NCBI RefSeq assembly: GCF_030296935.1
Contig: NZ_AP028032.1
Coordinates: 992,001 to 1,056,000 of the forward strand
Source of the DNA: Coprobacter fastidiosus
Lineage (GTDB): Bacteria; Bacteroidota; Bacteroidia; Bacteroidales; Coprobacteraceae
Length of the DNA: 64,000 nucleotides
Reading direction: 5' to 3'
Below, in pieces: positions 50,447-57,883 of the stretch. Numbering within the stretch: the stretch's first letter is position 1; every line of letters begins with the position of its first letter. The notes beneath the pieces are model-generated. The model made no database searches, was not told where the DNA came from, and saw only the letters and a program-made list of their open reading frames with translations. A program made the position numbers and the translations under genes.

Positions 50447-51568
50447 ATGCTGGAGGAGGAAAATGTAAAGCTATATAAGTGGTTATCTCCGTTTTCCCTC
50501 ATTTACGGATTAGGAGTAAGATTGAGAAATAAACTTTTCGATTGGGATATTTTACGTAGCAAAAGTTATGATATACCTATCCTATCTGTAGGTAATATCA
50601 CAGTGGGAGGCACAGGGAAAACGCCCCATATCGAATATTTAATACGATTATTGGCTTCTTCATATCGGATTGCCATTTTGAGCCGAGGGTATAAAAGAAA
50701 AACCAGAGGATTTGTTCTAGCAACCCATTCTTCTACAGCCAGAGAAATCGGAGATGAACCTTTTCAAATAAAACATAAATTTCCGGAAATCGTAGTGGCC
50801 GTAGATAGTAACCGTCGAAGAGGTATAGAAAAGCTAATGCGACTCACGCCCGAAATCGATGTCATTTTATTAGATGACGCTTTCCAGCATAGATATGTGG
50901 CACCATCTACATCTATCTTACTATCCGATTTCAATCGGATGATTTATGAAGATAAACTTCTCCCATATGGTAGATTAAGAGAACCGATAGGAGAAAAATC
51001 TCGTGCACAGATCGTTATTGTAACTAAATGTCCTAAAGATATAAAACCTATAGATTTCAGAATTATTTCGAAACGTCTGCAATTATATCCATATCAACGA
51101 TTATATTTTACCGGATTATGTTACGATGAATTAATTCCTTTATTTCCGAATGAAATTCACAATCCTATATCCATAACAAATATAAAAAAAGATAAAGCTT
51201 TACTGATCTCTGGGATTGCTTCACCCCAACCGTTTATACAATATATTCAAAACTTTGTATCTAAGACAGAGAGTTTATGTTTTCCGGATCATCATAGTTT
51301 CAGTGCGAAAGACATAGAAAAAATCCGGAACAGAGCATTAAAAATGAAGAATAGCAACACTTTGCCCCATATAATTGTGACAGAAAAAGATGCAGCCAGA
51401 CTAATCCATAACCCTCATTTAACGAATGAAATAAAACAAAATCTATATTATTTGCCACTCAAAATATGCTTTTTACAAGATCAAGGCACAGCTTTTGATG
51501 CACAAATAAAAGATGTTATAACCAAAAACAGGAAAAATTATATTCCCAAAACTATAAAAACTTCTTAA
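50447..51568 (+). CDS. lpxK: Tetraacyldisaccharide 4'-kinase
   Basis: 373 residues. It phosphorylates the lipid A precursor at the inner membrane. It has an N-terminal membrane-binding segment (LYKWLSPFSLIYGLGVRLRN), the P-loop SVGNITVGGTGKTPHIEYL, ILSRGYKRKTRGF, VILLDDAFQHRYV and LPYGRLREP. The C-terminal part includes FPDHHSFSAKDIEKI and IVTEKDAARL. The Arg/His/Asp pattern of LpxK is intact. Confidence 0.95.
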   Translation: MLEEENVKLYKWLSPFSLIYGLGVRLRNKLFDWDILRSKSYDIPILSVGNITVGGTGKTPHIEYLIRLLASSYRIAILSRGYKRKTRGFVLATHSSTAREIGDEPFQIKHKFPEIVVAVDSNRRRGIEKLMRLTPEIDVILLDDAFQHRYVAPSTSILLSDFNRMIYEDKLLPYGRLREPIGEKSRAQIVIVTKCPKDIKPIDFRIISKRLQLYPYQRLYFTGLCYDELIPLFPNEIHNPISITNIKKDKALLISGIASPQPFIQYIQNFVSKTESLCFPDHHSFSAKDIEKIRNRALKMKNSNTLPHIIVTEKDAARLIHNPHLTNEIKQNLYYLPLKICFLQDQGTAFDAQIKDVITKNRKNYIPKTIKTS

Positions 51569-51629
51569 TCAAAAAGAGCTAATAGCATCGTTTGAAAAAA
51601 AATAAGAATTCTTATTCAAAGTTTTTCGC

Positions 51630-51637
51630 TATATTTG
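51630..51637 (+). promoter_or_regulatory. -7 promoter element of punA
   Basis: TATATTTG, exact TAnnTTTG match, 34 nt upstream of punA. Confidence 0.5.
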
Positions 51638-51671
51638 TTATCAAATAATTATCTAAAAAACCGAATTAGCT

Positions 51672-52484
51672 ATGATTGAAAAAATTAAAGAAACTGCGGC
51701 ATTTATTAAAGAACGTTTCCCGATTATCCCTGAAACAGCCATTATATTAGGTACAGGATTAGGCGAACTGGTAAACCATATCACCAACCAGAAAGAACTG
51801 GCATATAAAGATATTCCTAATTTCCCAATCTCTACAGTAGAAGGACATAGCGGAAAACTCATTTTCGGGAAACTGGGCACTAAAGACATCATGGCTATGC
51901 AAGGCCGATTCCATTTTTATGAAGGCTACGATATGAAACAAGTAACTTTCCCGGTACGCGTCATGAAACAATTAGGTGTAAAAACTCTATTTGTTTCAAA
52001 TGCTGCCGGAGGAATGAATCCCACTTTTAAAGTAGGAGACCTAATGGTGATACGTGATCATATTAACTTATTCCCGGAACATCCGTTGCATGGGAAAAAT
52101 TATAATGAGCTCGGTCCTCGATTCCCAGATATGAGTGAAGCTTATTCTAAACGACTCATTAAAAAAGCTTTTGAGATCGCAGAAAAAAACAACATATACT
52201 TACAACAGGGCGTATATGTAGGGACACAAGGGCCTACCTTCGAAACTCCTGCAGAATACAAGTATTTCAAAATCATAGGTGGTGATGCCGTTGGAATGTC
52301 TACTGTCCCTGAAGTAATCGTTGCCCGTCATAGTGATATGGAAGTATTTGCAATATCAGTCATCACCGACCTCGGAGTCGAAGGTATTGTGGAAAAAGCT
52401 TCTCACGAAGAAGTTCAAAAAGCCGCAGCCCTGGCTCAACCTAAAATGACATTAATAATGAAAGAACTCGTAGAACAGTTCTAA
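51672..52484 (+). CDS. punA: Purine nucleoside phosphorylase (trimeric, PNP-I)
   Basis: 270 residues. It cleaves inosine/guanosine with phosphate. AIILGTGLGELVNHI is the phosphate-site block, and FPISTVEGHSGKLIFGKL, GRFHFYEGYDM, NAAGGMNPTFKVGDLMVIRD, GPTFETPAEYKYFK and GMSTVPEVIVARH follow, all standard for the trimeric family. Confidence 0.96.
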   Translation: MIEKIKETAAFIKERFPIIPETAIILGTGLGELVNHITNQKELAYKDIPNFPISTVEGHSGKLIFGKLGTKDIMAMQGRFHFYEGYDMKQVTFPVRVMKQLGVKTLFVSNAAGGMNPTFKVGDLMVIRDHINLFPEHPLHGKNYNELGPRFPDMSEAYSKRLIKKAFEIAEKNNIYLQQGVYVGTQGPTFETPAEYKYFKIIGGDAVGMSTVPEVIVARHSDMEVFAISVITDLGVEGIVEKASHEEVQKAAALAQPKMTLIMKELVEQF

Positions 52485-52498
52485 AAGATATATTTGAC

Positions 52499-52537
52499 AA
52501 AATGCGGAGTCTTTATCTGTAAAGTACTCCGCATTTT
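52499..52537 (+). terminator. Hairpin between punA and thiL
   Basis: Perfect 12-bp arms AAAATGCGGAGT (52499-52510) and ACTCCGCATTTT (52526-52537). It ends 19 bp before the thiL start, so it may be a leaky terminator or reduce thiL expression relative to punA. Confidence 0.7.
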
Positions 52538-52556
52538 GCTAACCCAATTAAATAAA

Positions 52557-53600
52557 ATGGAAGAATTTAAACGTACAGAAATAGCATCTCTTGGTGAATT
52601 TGGACTTATCGACCATTTAACCAAACATGTAGAAGTAAAAAACAACTCTACACTAAAAGGTATCGGGGATGACGCTGCCGTACTCGACTATAAAGAAAAA
52701 CAAGTATTAGTAACAACCGATCTGCTACTTGAAGGTATCCACTTCGACTTAACTTATGTTCCTTTAAAACATTTAGGATATAAGTCAGCCGTTGTTAATT
52801 TTTCAGACATTTATGCAATGAATGGACAGCCGAAACAAATTACTGTTTCCTTAGGCATTTCAAAACGTTTCTCGGTCGAAGATTTAGAACAACTATATGC
52901 CGGTATTCAACTTGCTTGTGATGTTTACCATGTAGATCTGATCGGAGGAGATACTTCCGCTTCTCTCACCGGGTTGGCAATCAGCATTACTTGCATAGGT
53001 GAAGCAAATAAAGAAAAGATTGTATATAGGAATGGAGCTAAAGAAAATGACTTGATCTGCGTAAGTGGAGATCTGGGTGCTGCTTATATGGGGTTACAAT
53101 TGCTCGAACGTGAAAAAAAGGTTTTTGCTGGAGAAAAAAATTTTCAACCTGCTTTTGAAGGTAGAGAGTATCTCCTCGAGAGACAATTAAAACCGGAAGC
53201 TCGTAAAGATATTATCAAAGAACTGGCAAAACGGAATATTGTGCCAACAGCAATGATGGATATTTCGGACGGACTCTCTTCCGAATTACTGCATATATGC
53301 AAACAAAGTCATACCGGATGTCGCATTTATGAGGAACGAATCCCCATAGATTACCAAACGGCTGTTATGGCGGAAGAATTCAATATGAGCCTTATCACTG
53401 CTGCTCTTAATGGTGGAGAGGATTATGAACTGCTATTTACCGTACCGCTGGCTAAACATGATGACATTTCAGCTCTTCCGGGTATTCGTATTATAGGTCA
53501 TATTACAGCTCCTTCCCTTGGGGCTTATATGATTACCAGAGACGGTGCTGAGATAGAATTAAAAGCTCAAGGCTGGAACTCTCTCAATGAAGAAAATTAA
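52557..53600 (+). CDS. thiL: Thiamine-monophosphate kinase
   Basis: 347 residues from the ATG at 52557 (MEEFKRTEIASLGEFGLIDH); the upstream extension runs through a hairpin and is rejected. It phosphorylates TMP to TPP, the last step of the pathway encoded 30 kb away. ATP/Mg blocks: KGIGDDAAVLDYKEKQVLVT, DLLLEGIHFDL, KSAVVNFSDIYAMNGQP, DLIGGDTSAS, MMDISDGLSSEL and LNGGEDYELLFTVP. No TPP riboswitch is visible in front of it. Confidence 0.95.
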   Translation: MEEFKRTEIASLGEFGLIDHLTKHVEVKNNSTLKGIGDDAAVLDYKEKQVLVTTDLLLEGIHFDLTYVPLKHLGYKSAVVNFSDIYAMNGQPKQITVSLGISKRFSVEDLEQLYAGIQLACDVYHVDLIGGDTSASLTGLAISITCIGEANKEKIVYRNGAKENDLICVSGDLGAAYMGLQLLEREKKVFAGEKNFQPAFEGREYLLERQLKPEARKDIIKELAKRNIVPTAMMDISDGLSSELLHICKQSHTGCRIYEERIPIDYQTAVMAEEFNMSLITAALNGGEDYELLFTVPLAKHDDISALPGIRIIGHITAPSLGAYMITRDGAEIELKAQGWNSLNEEN

Positions 53601-53617
53601 AATATCGCCGACAAAAT

Positions 53618-53649
53618 GTTGTGCAAATATAAAATTATTTATATCTTTG
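53618..53649 (+). promoter_or_regulatory. Promoter of tRNA-Phe
   Basis: GTTG (53618-53621, near TTTG) and TATCTTTG (53642-53649) with 20 bp between, directly upstream of the tRNA. Confidence 0.65.
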
Positions 53650-53665
53650 CACACGCAAAAATGAT

Positions 53666-53738
53666 GGTGCCATAGCTCAGTTGGTAGAGCAAAGGACTGA
53701 AAATCCTTGTGTCCCCGGTTCGATTCCTGGTGGCACCA
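53666..53738 (+). tRNA. tRNA-Phe (GAA)
   Basis: 73 nt. Acceptor GGTGCCA pairs with TGGCACC, the anticodon stem-loop is AAGGACTGAAAATCCTT with GAA, and the T-arm is CCGGTTCGATTCC. CCA is not encoded. It appears to be the anchor of the small island downstream. Confidence 0.97.
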
Positions 53739-53762
53739 CTTTTTAAGAAAGAAAAACGATGT

Positions 53763-53795
53763 AAATCCCTGAATTTCAAAGAAGTTCGGGGATTT
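53763..53795 (+). terminator. Terminator after tRNA-Phe
   Basis: AAATCCCTGAA (53763-53773) pairs with TTCGGGGATTT (53785-53795; one G-U pair), followed by a T-run. From 53796 to 53980 no gene is visible. Confidence 0.75.
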
Positions 53796-53989
53796 TTCTT
53801 TTCCAAGAATAGGCAAAATCAGTGGGATTAGAGCAAACTATACGTCCTTATTCAAGGGAGTGGTTTTAAAAGCCCGAAATGTTCCACTTCGAAGTATTTA
53901 CTTCATTCTTTTACAGTCTGTTGCGCTATTTTACATAACAGGGTTCTCGGTTCGATTTCCTAACTTTGTATCATTAAAAATTGAGCCGT

Positions 53990-54256
53990 ATGGAAAGAAA
54001 AAGATTCAGCGTGTTGTTCTTCATCAAGCGTAGCAAACTGTTAAAAAACGGGGAAGCACCCGTGCGTGTGCGTGTCACTTATGACCGCCTATACGTGGAA
54101 CTTCAACTAAAGCGGAGCGTAAAAGTCCCACTTTGGTCGCAGGAAAAAGAGAATGCTGGGCATTCATCCACCCGAATGACGCAGCATTATGCGAAAGTAT
54201 TAGACCAAACGATACTAAGGGATATACAAGCCGTTGAGCAACAACTATCTGTATAA
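53990..54256 (+). pseudogene. Tyrosine integrase gene with its catalytic middle deleted
   Basis: From the ATG at 53990 the protein opens MERKRFSVLFFIKRSKLLKN and runs through the arm-type DNA-binding domain (APVRVRVTYDRLYVELQLKR, then VPLWSQEKE). At residue about 56 it jumps to NAGHSSTRMTQHYAKVLDQT, the C-terminal block with the box II His (in GHSS, usually LGH) and the catalytic Tyr of the same family. Roughly 280 residues, including the core-binding domain and the catalytic Arg-Lys-His/Arg part, are gone, yet the frame is kept. Bacteroidota integrases of this kind use tRNA genes as targets. It cannot recombine by itself. Confidence 0.85.
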
Positions 54257-54285
54257 TAAAAGATTACTTAATACATACTTATAGA

Positions 54286-54343
54286 ACTAATGCTCTCTAA
54301 AATTATGAGGAAAATTTTCCTCATAATTTTAGAGAGCATTAGT
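54286..54343. repeat. 58-bp perfect palindrome upstream of the XRE-peptidase gene
   Basis: Each arm is 29 bp (ACTAATGCTCTCTAAAATTA, then TGAGGAAAA) with no spacer, centred between 54314 and 54315. It separates the integrase remnant from the XRE-ImmA/IrrE module and lies about 10 bp before a second palindrome on the promoter. It could be an operator for a multimeric HTH protein, a hairpin terminator in both directions, or a structure left by a mobile element. Confidence 0.9.
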
Positions 54344-54352
54344 CTATTTCTT

Positions 54353-54381
54353 TATATTTGCAGAAAATTTTCTGCAAATAT
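54353..54381 (+). promoter_or_regulatory. Promoter embedded in a 28-bp perfect palindrome (probable auto-operator)
   Basis: TATATTTG at 54353-54360 fits the -7 consensus. 54354-54381 is an exact palindrome: ATATTTGCAGAAAA and its complement TTTTCTGCAAATAT, no spacer. It covers the -7 element, the likely start site (near 54367) and the first two bases of the ATG at 54380. A protein bound here would block transcription fully. The XRE domain of the gene's own product is the natural candidate. The leader would be only about 13 nt. Confidence 0.7.
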
Positions 54382-55576
54382 GGACAATATAGACATAGAA
54401 CTTAGTAAAGTAATTGATGCAGCTGTTCAATCTTCAATTGATATAGGTCAGGTTGCATCTCTAAAGGATTTATATAAAGAAAAGAAAAATTCACTAAACT
54501 TATCAGATAGACAGATTCAGAAAATTTTAGGAATGGATTCTAAAACTATAAATCCTATATTAAATGGAACTGCTAAACAAATCAATTTCATAAATGTAGT
54601 AAAATTGGCTCATTTTTTAGGTCTGTCTGTTAATGACCTAATAAAAGTTTACGTACCAGAATTAGCTCCTAAACAAATAGGAGAAATCCAACGAGCAAAA
54701 GAAGCAGGATATATCGTTGAAAATTTTGATGTATCTATCCTTATTAAGATGAAGTTTTTTAATTCCAATGCTTCATCTAAAGATATGAGTGATAAAATCA
54801 AACGTTTTTTTGACATTGATAATATTTACAGTTACTCGGAAAATTCTTTGCTTCCCGTTTTTAGTCGCTCTAAAAGAAATTCGAATGATTTAATGCGTAA
54901 TTTTTGGATACAATCTGCGTTCATCCAATTTAAATCTATTGCAAATCCCAATCCATACATAAGAAAAGAATTAGTTGAACTAATACCCAAAATTAGACCA
55001 TACACAAGAGATATAAAAAATGGTCTAATTAGAGTTCTGAAAGCACTATTTCGTACTGGGATCACAGTTATATATCAACCAAGTTTAGAAAAAATACAAG
55101 TTAGAGGAGCTACCATGATAATAAATGATAAACCATGTATTGTACTTTCTAATTTACAAAATAATTATCCTACATTATGGTTTACTCTTTTACATGAACT
55201 ACATCATGTACTTTTTGATTTTGATGAAATCAAAAAACAGACGTATCATATTAGCAATAATGAGGGAGACTTATTTTTAATGAATGAAGAACAAGCAGAT
55301 AATTTTGCTTGCGAATATTTATTAAATGAATCCCGATTAAAATTTGCATCAGGGTATATTACATCACATTATAATATTGAAAAACTAGCTAAAGAATGGG
55401 GAGTACACTCCTCTATTATATATGTAATGTATTGTTATAAAACCAACGAATGGGCTTTTTATAATAAATATATACCTAAAATGAATGAAGCCTTAGAGCT
55501 TATAAATACTCACCCATTTGAAAAAGAAACATTAATGGAATCAGTACAACAAATCAAAGAATTTTTATACAATTAA
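54380..55576 (+). CDS. XRE-family DNA-binding / ImmA-IrrE metallopeptidase fusion protein
   Basis: 398 residues from the ATG at 54380 (MDNIDIELSKVIDAAVQSSI). The frame opens 30 codons earlier, but only by reading through palindromes. Residues about 30-85 form an XRE-type helix-turn-helix (NLSDRQIQKILGMDSKTINP, then LAHFLGLSVNDLIKVY). The C-terminal half is a COG2856 zinc peptidase: HELHH at 272-276 in LLHELHHVLFDF and a downstream Glu in NEEQADNFACEYLLNES. Such proteins cut or sense a partner repressor (ImmA/ImmR) or act in toxin-antitoxin-like defence (for example RosmerTA). It is followed 2 bp later by an unknown gene. The region is much richer in A+T than its neighbours, in keeping with transfer. 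Confidence 0.88.
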   Translation: MDNIDIELSKVIDAAVQSSIDIGQVASLKDLYKEKKNSLNLSDRQIQKILGMDSKTINPILNGTAKQINFINVVKLAHFLGLSVNDLIKVYVPELAPKQIGEIQRAKEAGYIVENFDVSILIKMKFFNSNASSKDMSDKIKRFFDIDNIYSYSENSLLPVFSRSKRNSNDLMRNFWIQSAFIQFKSIANPNPYIRKELVELIPKIRPYTRDIKNGLIRVLKALFRTGITVIYQPSLEKIQVRGATMIINDKPCIVLSNLQNNYPTLWFTLLHELHHVLFDFDEIKKQTYHISNNEGDLFLMNEEQADNFACEYLLNESRLKFASGYITSHYNIEKLAKEWGVHSSIIYVMYCYKTNEWAFYNKYIPKMNEALELINTHPFEKETLMESVQQIKEFLYN

Positions 55577-55578
55577 TT

Positions 55579-56088
55579 ATGGAAGAAAAAAAGAAAAAAA
55601 AATCTCAGGAGGAATTAGAAGAACTCCAAAAAAAGCAAGAACAAGATTTAGAACGTACAGCAATTTTAATGAAAGCTGATGAAATCAAAGAAGAAACATT
55701 TGATTTTGATGTAAACGGTCAAATCGAACTCAAAAATGAGTTGGCAGATATGGTTTTAGAACAAATCGATGACCCTGAAGCTAAATATAATTTATATTAT
55801 AATGTTGTCAATTGTTTATTAAGAAAATATCTTCCAAAAGGCGATACATATAAAGATGCAAGAGATTTGATTTATGAAGAAAAGAATACATTTTTAACTC
55901 GTGGACACAGAAAAGATGCACAAGGTATAAGAGGAGCAGACGGAAGAATGTCCTATATTTCAGATATAAATGAGCTTGTTAACATTATCACTGAATGGAT
56001 TTCAAACAAAGGAACAATGTTTGATTTATATACTAAAATTAGGGATTTGAATATTTCTAAAGGATATGGTGCTTCACAGTCAAAATAA
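55579..56088 (+). CDS. Unknown 169-aa protein, partner of the XRE-peptidase
   Basis: Begins 2 bp after the stop of the XRE-peptidase gene, so translation is coupled. Residues 1-35 are almost only Lys, Glu, Gln and Leu (EEKKKKKSQEELEELQKKQE), a charged coiled-coil-like tail. The folded part (about 45-165) has FDFDVNGQIELKNELADMVL, YYNVVNCLLRKYLPKG, GHRKDAQGIRGADGRMSYIS and IITEWISNKG. No family is recognised and no signal or membrane segment is seen. It may be the substrate, antitoxin or effector of the peptidase. The evidence is the operon arrangement only. Confidence 0.75.
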   Translation: MEEKKKKKSQEELEELQKKQEQDLERTAILMKADEIKEETFDFDVNGQIELKNELADMVLEQIDDPEAKYNLYYNVVNCLLRKYLPKGDTYKDARDLIYEEKNTFLTRGHRKDAQGIRGADGRMSYISDINELVNIITEWISNKGTMFDLYTKIRDLNISKGYGASQSK

Positions 56089-56245
56089 AAAGAATAGAAC
56101 TATATATATACTCATAATCTCTATTTTAGCCTTTCTTTGTTTACACAGTTGCACTGTGGATATTGACCCTAAAATAGCTAATACAGCCTTTGGACTTACA
56201 ACTATAAAAACGAGAATATATAATAATGATTTTAAGTTTATGTAG
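56066..56245 (+). CDS. Small (59 aa) membrane or lipoprotein ORF overlapping the unknown gene
   Basis: ATG at 56066, preceded by AAAGGAT. The stop is at 56243-56245. MVLHSQNKKNRTIYILIISI continues through a helix to LAFLCLHSC, a possible lipobox with Cys29, then TVDIDPKIANTAFGL. It overlaps the end of the 169-aa gene by 23 bp in another frame. Basic N-terminus, hydrophobic core and Cys look like a real signal peptide. No family recognised. Confidence 0.5.
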   Translation: MVLHSQNKKNRTIYILIISILAFLCLHSCTVDIDPKIANTAFGLTTIKTRIYNNDFKFM

Positions 56246-56339
56246 TGGCATCTTCTGCATTATTGGAGGTATTATACTTACCATTTTAAGGTTTACATCA
56301 ATTGGATTATTGAAGGAACAGATTTTACGTCAAAATTAA
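56226..56339 (+). CDS. Very small (37 aa) hydrophobic peptide ORF overlapping the previous one
   Basis: ATG at 56226, stop TAA at 56337-56339. The peptide is MILSLCSGIFCIIGGIILTI, then LRFTSIGLLKEQILRQN: one transmembrane helix with a basic/polar tail. It overlaps the 59-aa ORF by 20 bp, again in a different frame, giving a chain of four abutting or overlapping ORFs. It resembles small membrane toxins or holin-like peptides only in shape. It ends exactly where the IS3-type remnant begins, so it could be truncated. Confidence 0.4.
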   Translation: MILSLCSGIFCIIGGIILTILRFTSIGLLKEQILRQN

Positions 56340-56450
56340 TAAATGCTTCTCCTTGTTTTACACGGTTAACAATAATGAGCCTCTGTTCGTAACTGTACTT
56401 CATAAAAAACACCCCAAAAGTTTTGAGTCTAACTTTTGGGGTGCACTTCA
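56335..56450 (-). mobile_element. End of an IS3-type insertion sequence (remnant)
   Basis: On the minus strand the terminal part shows a perfect 13-bp inverted pair CACCCCAAAAGTT (56410-56422) and AACTTTTGGGGTG (56431-56443), the layout seen at the start of many Bacteroidota IS3/IS150-like elements. Next is an ATG (56403-56401) with MKYSYEQRLIIVNRVKQGEA, the typical first residues of OrfA with its HTH. The similarity stops after about 23 residues, near 56335, where island sequence takes over. Everything downstream of the element is lost. 56451-56625 has no gene. Confidence 0.7.
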
Positions 56451-56625
56451 CTGCGAGAGAGCTCCTTTTATTAAATTTCTTCAAAAGATTCTGCAACACC
56501 CTCTAAATAAATTTTCAAAACAATAGAAATACAATAAAACTCAAAATATTTTATCTTTATTTTTTTCAATTTTCCCAAAACATATCATCAAAATAACTGT
56601 TTTAATATATAAACACATAAGAATT

Positions 56626-57699
56626 ATGAAAATACTTTATTTAACTTTCGCATTATTCTTCAGCGGGCTTTCATCTGCTCTTGCCTGTACAGGAATTTCC
56701 TTTTTTGCCAAAGACGGTGGATATGTACAAGCCCGAACTATCGAGTGGGGAGATAGTTTCCTACCAAGTGAATATGTAATTATACCCCGTAATCTAAATC
56801 AGACATCATATACTCCAACGGGTATAAACGGGTTAAAATTTAAATCCAAATATGGCGTAGTCGGACTTGCAATCATCCAAAAAGAATTTATTGCCGAAGG
56901 TCTAAATGAAGCCGGCTTATCAGCCGGACTATTTTATTTCCCTCATTACGGAAAGTATCCAGAATATGACCAGAAACAAAACAGCCGTACATTATCCGAT
57001 TTACAATTCGTCTCATGGATATTATCCAATTTTTCGACTATCGATGAAGTAAAAAAAGCCATTGAACAAGTACGGATCGTTTCCTTAGATAAAGAGGGGG
57101 CATCTTCAACTGTACATTGGCGTATAGGAGAAGCTTCCGGCAGACAAGTCGTGCTTGAATTTGAAAACGGGAAACCTTGTTTTTACGAAAACCAAGTAGG
57201 TGTATTGACAAACTCCCCTGACTTTAAATGGCAGGTTACCAATCTGAATAATTACGTCAACCTTTTCCCTGGCAATGCTCCTGTTCAAAAGATCGGAAAT
57301 GTCACGATATTTCCGTTCGGTGCGGGCTCCGGTTTCTTGGGTATACCTGGAGACATTACCCCTCCTTCCCGTTTCGTCAGGATAGCCTTTTACAAAGCTA
57401 CAGCTCCCCAGCAAAATACATCAGACGAAACGATACTACAATGTTTTCACATCCTTAATAACTTCGATATTCCTATCGGTGTTGAATTTGCACCAGGAAA
57501 AGCTCCGAATATTCCCAGTGCAACACAATGGACTTCCGCCATCGACCTAACACAAAAGAAAGTATATTACAAAACCGCTTACAATAACAATATTCGCTGT
57601 ATCGATCTTAAAGATATAAATTTCAATACAATTTCTTACCAATCACATCCATTAGACCAAACACTTAAACAGCCTATCGAAAATCTACAGTTCAAATAA
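56626..57699 (+). CDS. Choloylglycine hydrolase / penicillin V acylase family enzyme
   Basis: 357 residues. The signal peptide ends SSALA and the mature protein would start with Cys21 (CTGISFFAKDGG), the N-terminal nucleophile of this Ntn-hydrolase family. The conserved Arg is in YVQARTIEWGDSF. EGLNEAGLSAGLFYF, VGVLTNSPDFKWQV (with the oxyanion Asn region) and PGDITPPSRFVRIAF (the late Arg) also fit. In Bacteroidales such periplasmic enzymes include bile salt hydrolases of the Gram-negative cluster and N-acyl amide hydrolases, so the substrate is uncertain. Monocistronic. Confidence 0.88.
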   Translation: MKILYLTFALFFSGLSSALACTGISFFAKDGGYVQARTIEWGDSFLPSEYVIIPRNLNQTSYTPTGINGLKFKSKYGVVGLAIIQKEFIAEGLNEAGLSAGLFYFPHYGKYPEYDQKQNSRTLSDLQFVSWILSNFSTIDEVKKAIEQVRIVSLDKEGASSTVHWRIGEASGRQVVLEFENGKPCFYENQVGVLTNSPDFKWQVTNLNNYVNLFPGNAPVQKIGNVTIFPFGAGSGFLGIPGDITPPSRFVRIAFYKATAPQQNTSDETILQCFHILNNFDIPIGVEFAPGKAPNIPSATQWTSAIDLTQKKVYYKTAYNNNIRCIDLKDINFNTISYQSHPLDQTLKQPIENLQFK

Positions 57700-57716
57700 A
57701 AGGCTAATTATAAAAC

Positions 57717-57748
57717 AATGGGGCACTTCCGTAAAGGACTGCCCCATT
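57717..57748 (+). terminator. Terminator after the choloylglycine hydrolase gene
   Basis: AATGGGGCA (57717-57725) pairs with TGCCCCATT (57740-57748) around a 14-nt loop. Confidence 0.75.
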
Positions 57749-57883
57749 AACCCTTTTAATAGTTAACCTGAAACTTTCTCAATTATAAGACACATTTAAT
57801 TAGAACAAGTTTTCGTATAATAAATTTAAAATATATATCGAATTTGACTATATTTAAAACCTGATTTCAAAAATATCGAATAC

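Noticed and set aside
52494-52556. N-terminal extension of ThiL
   Set aside because: It is translated from the hairpin arms after punA. Family proteins start near the ATG at 52557.
54290-54379. 30-codon N-terminal extension of the XRE-peptidase
   Set aside because: It is encoded by the two palindromes and overlaps the promoter. It gives a hydrophobic segment only by chance of the repeat. The ATG at 54380 fits better, though start mapping was not possible.
53739-56625. Complete integrative element or prophage
   Set aside because: No relaxase, coupling protein, structural phage gene or complete integrase is present. Only a remnant island is supported.
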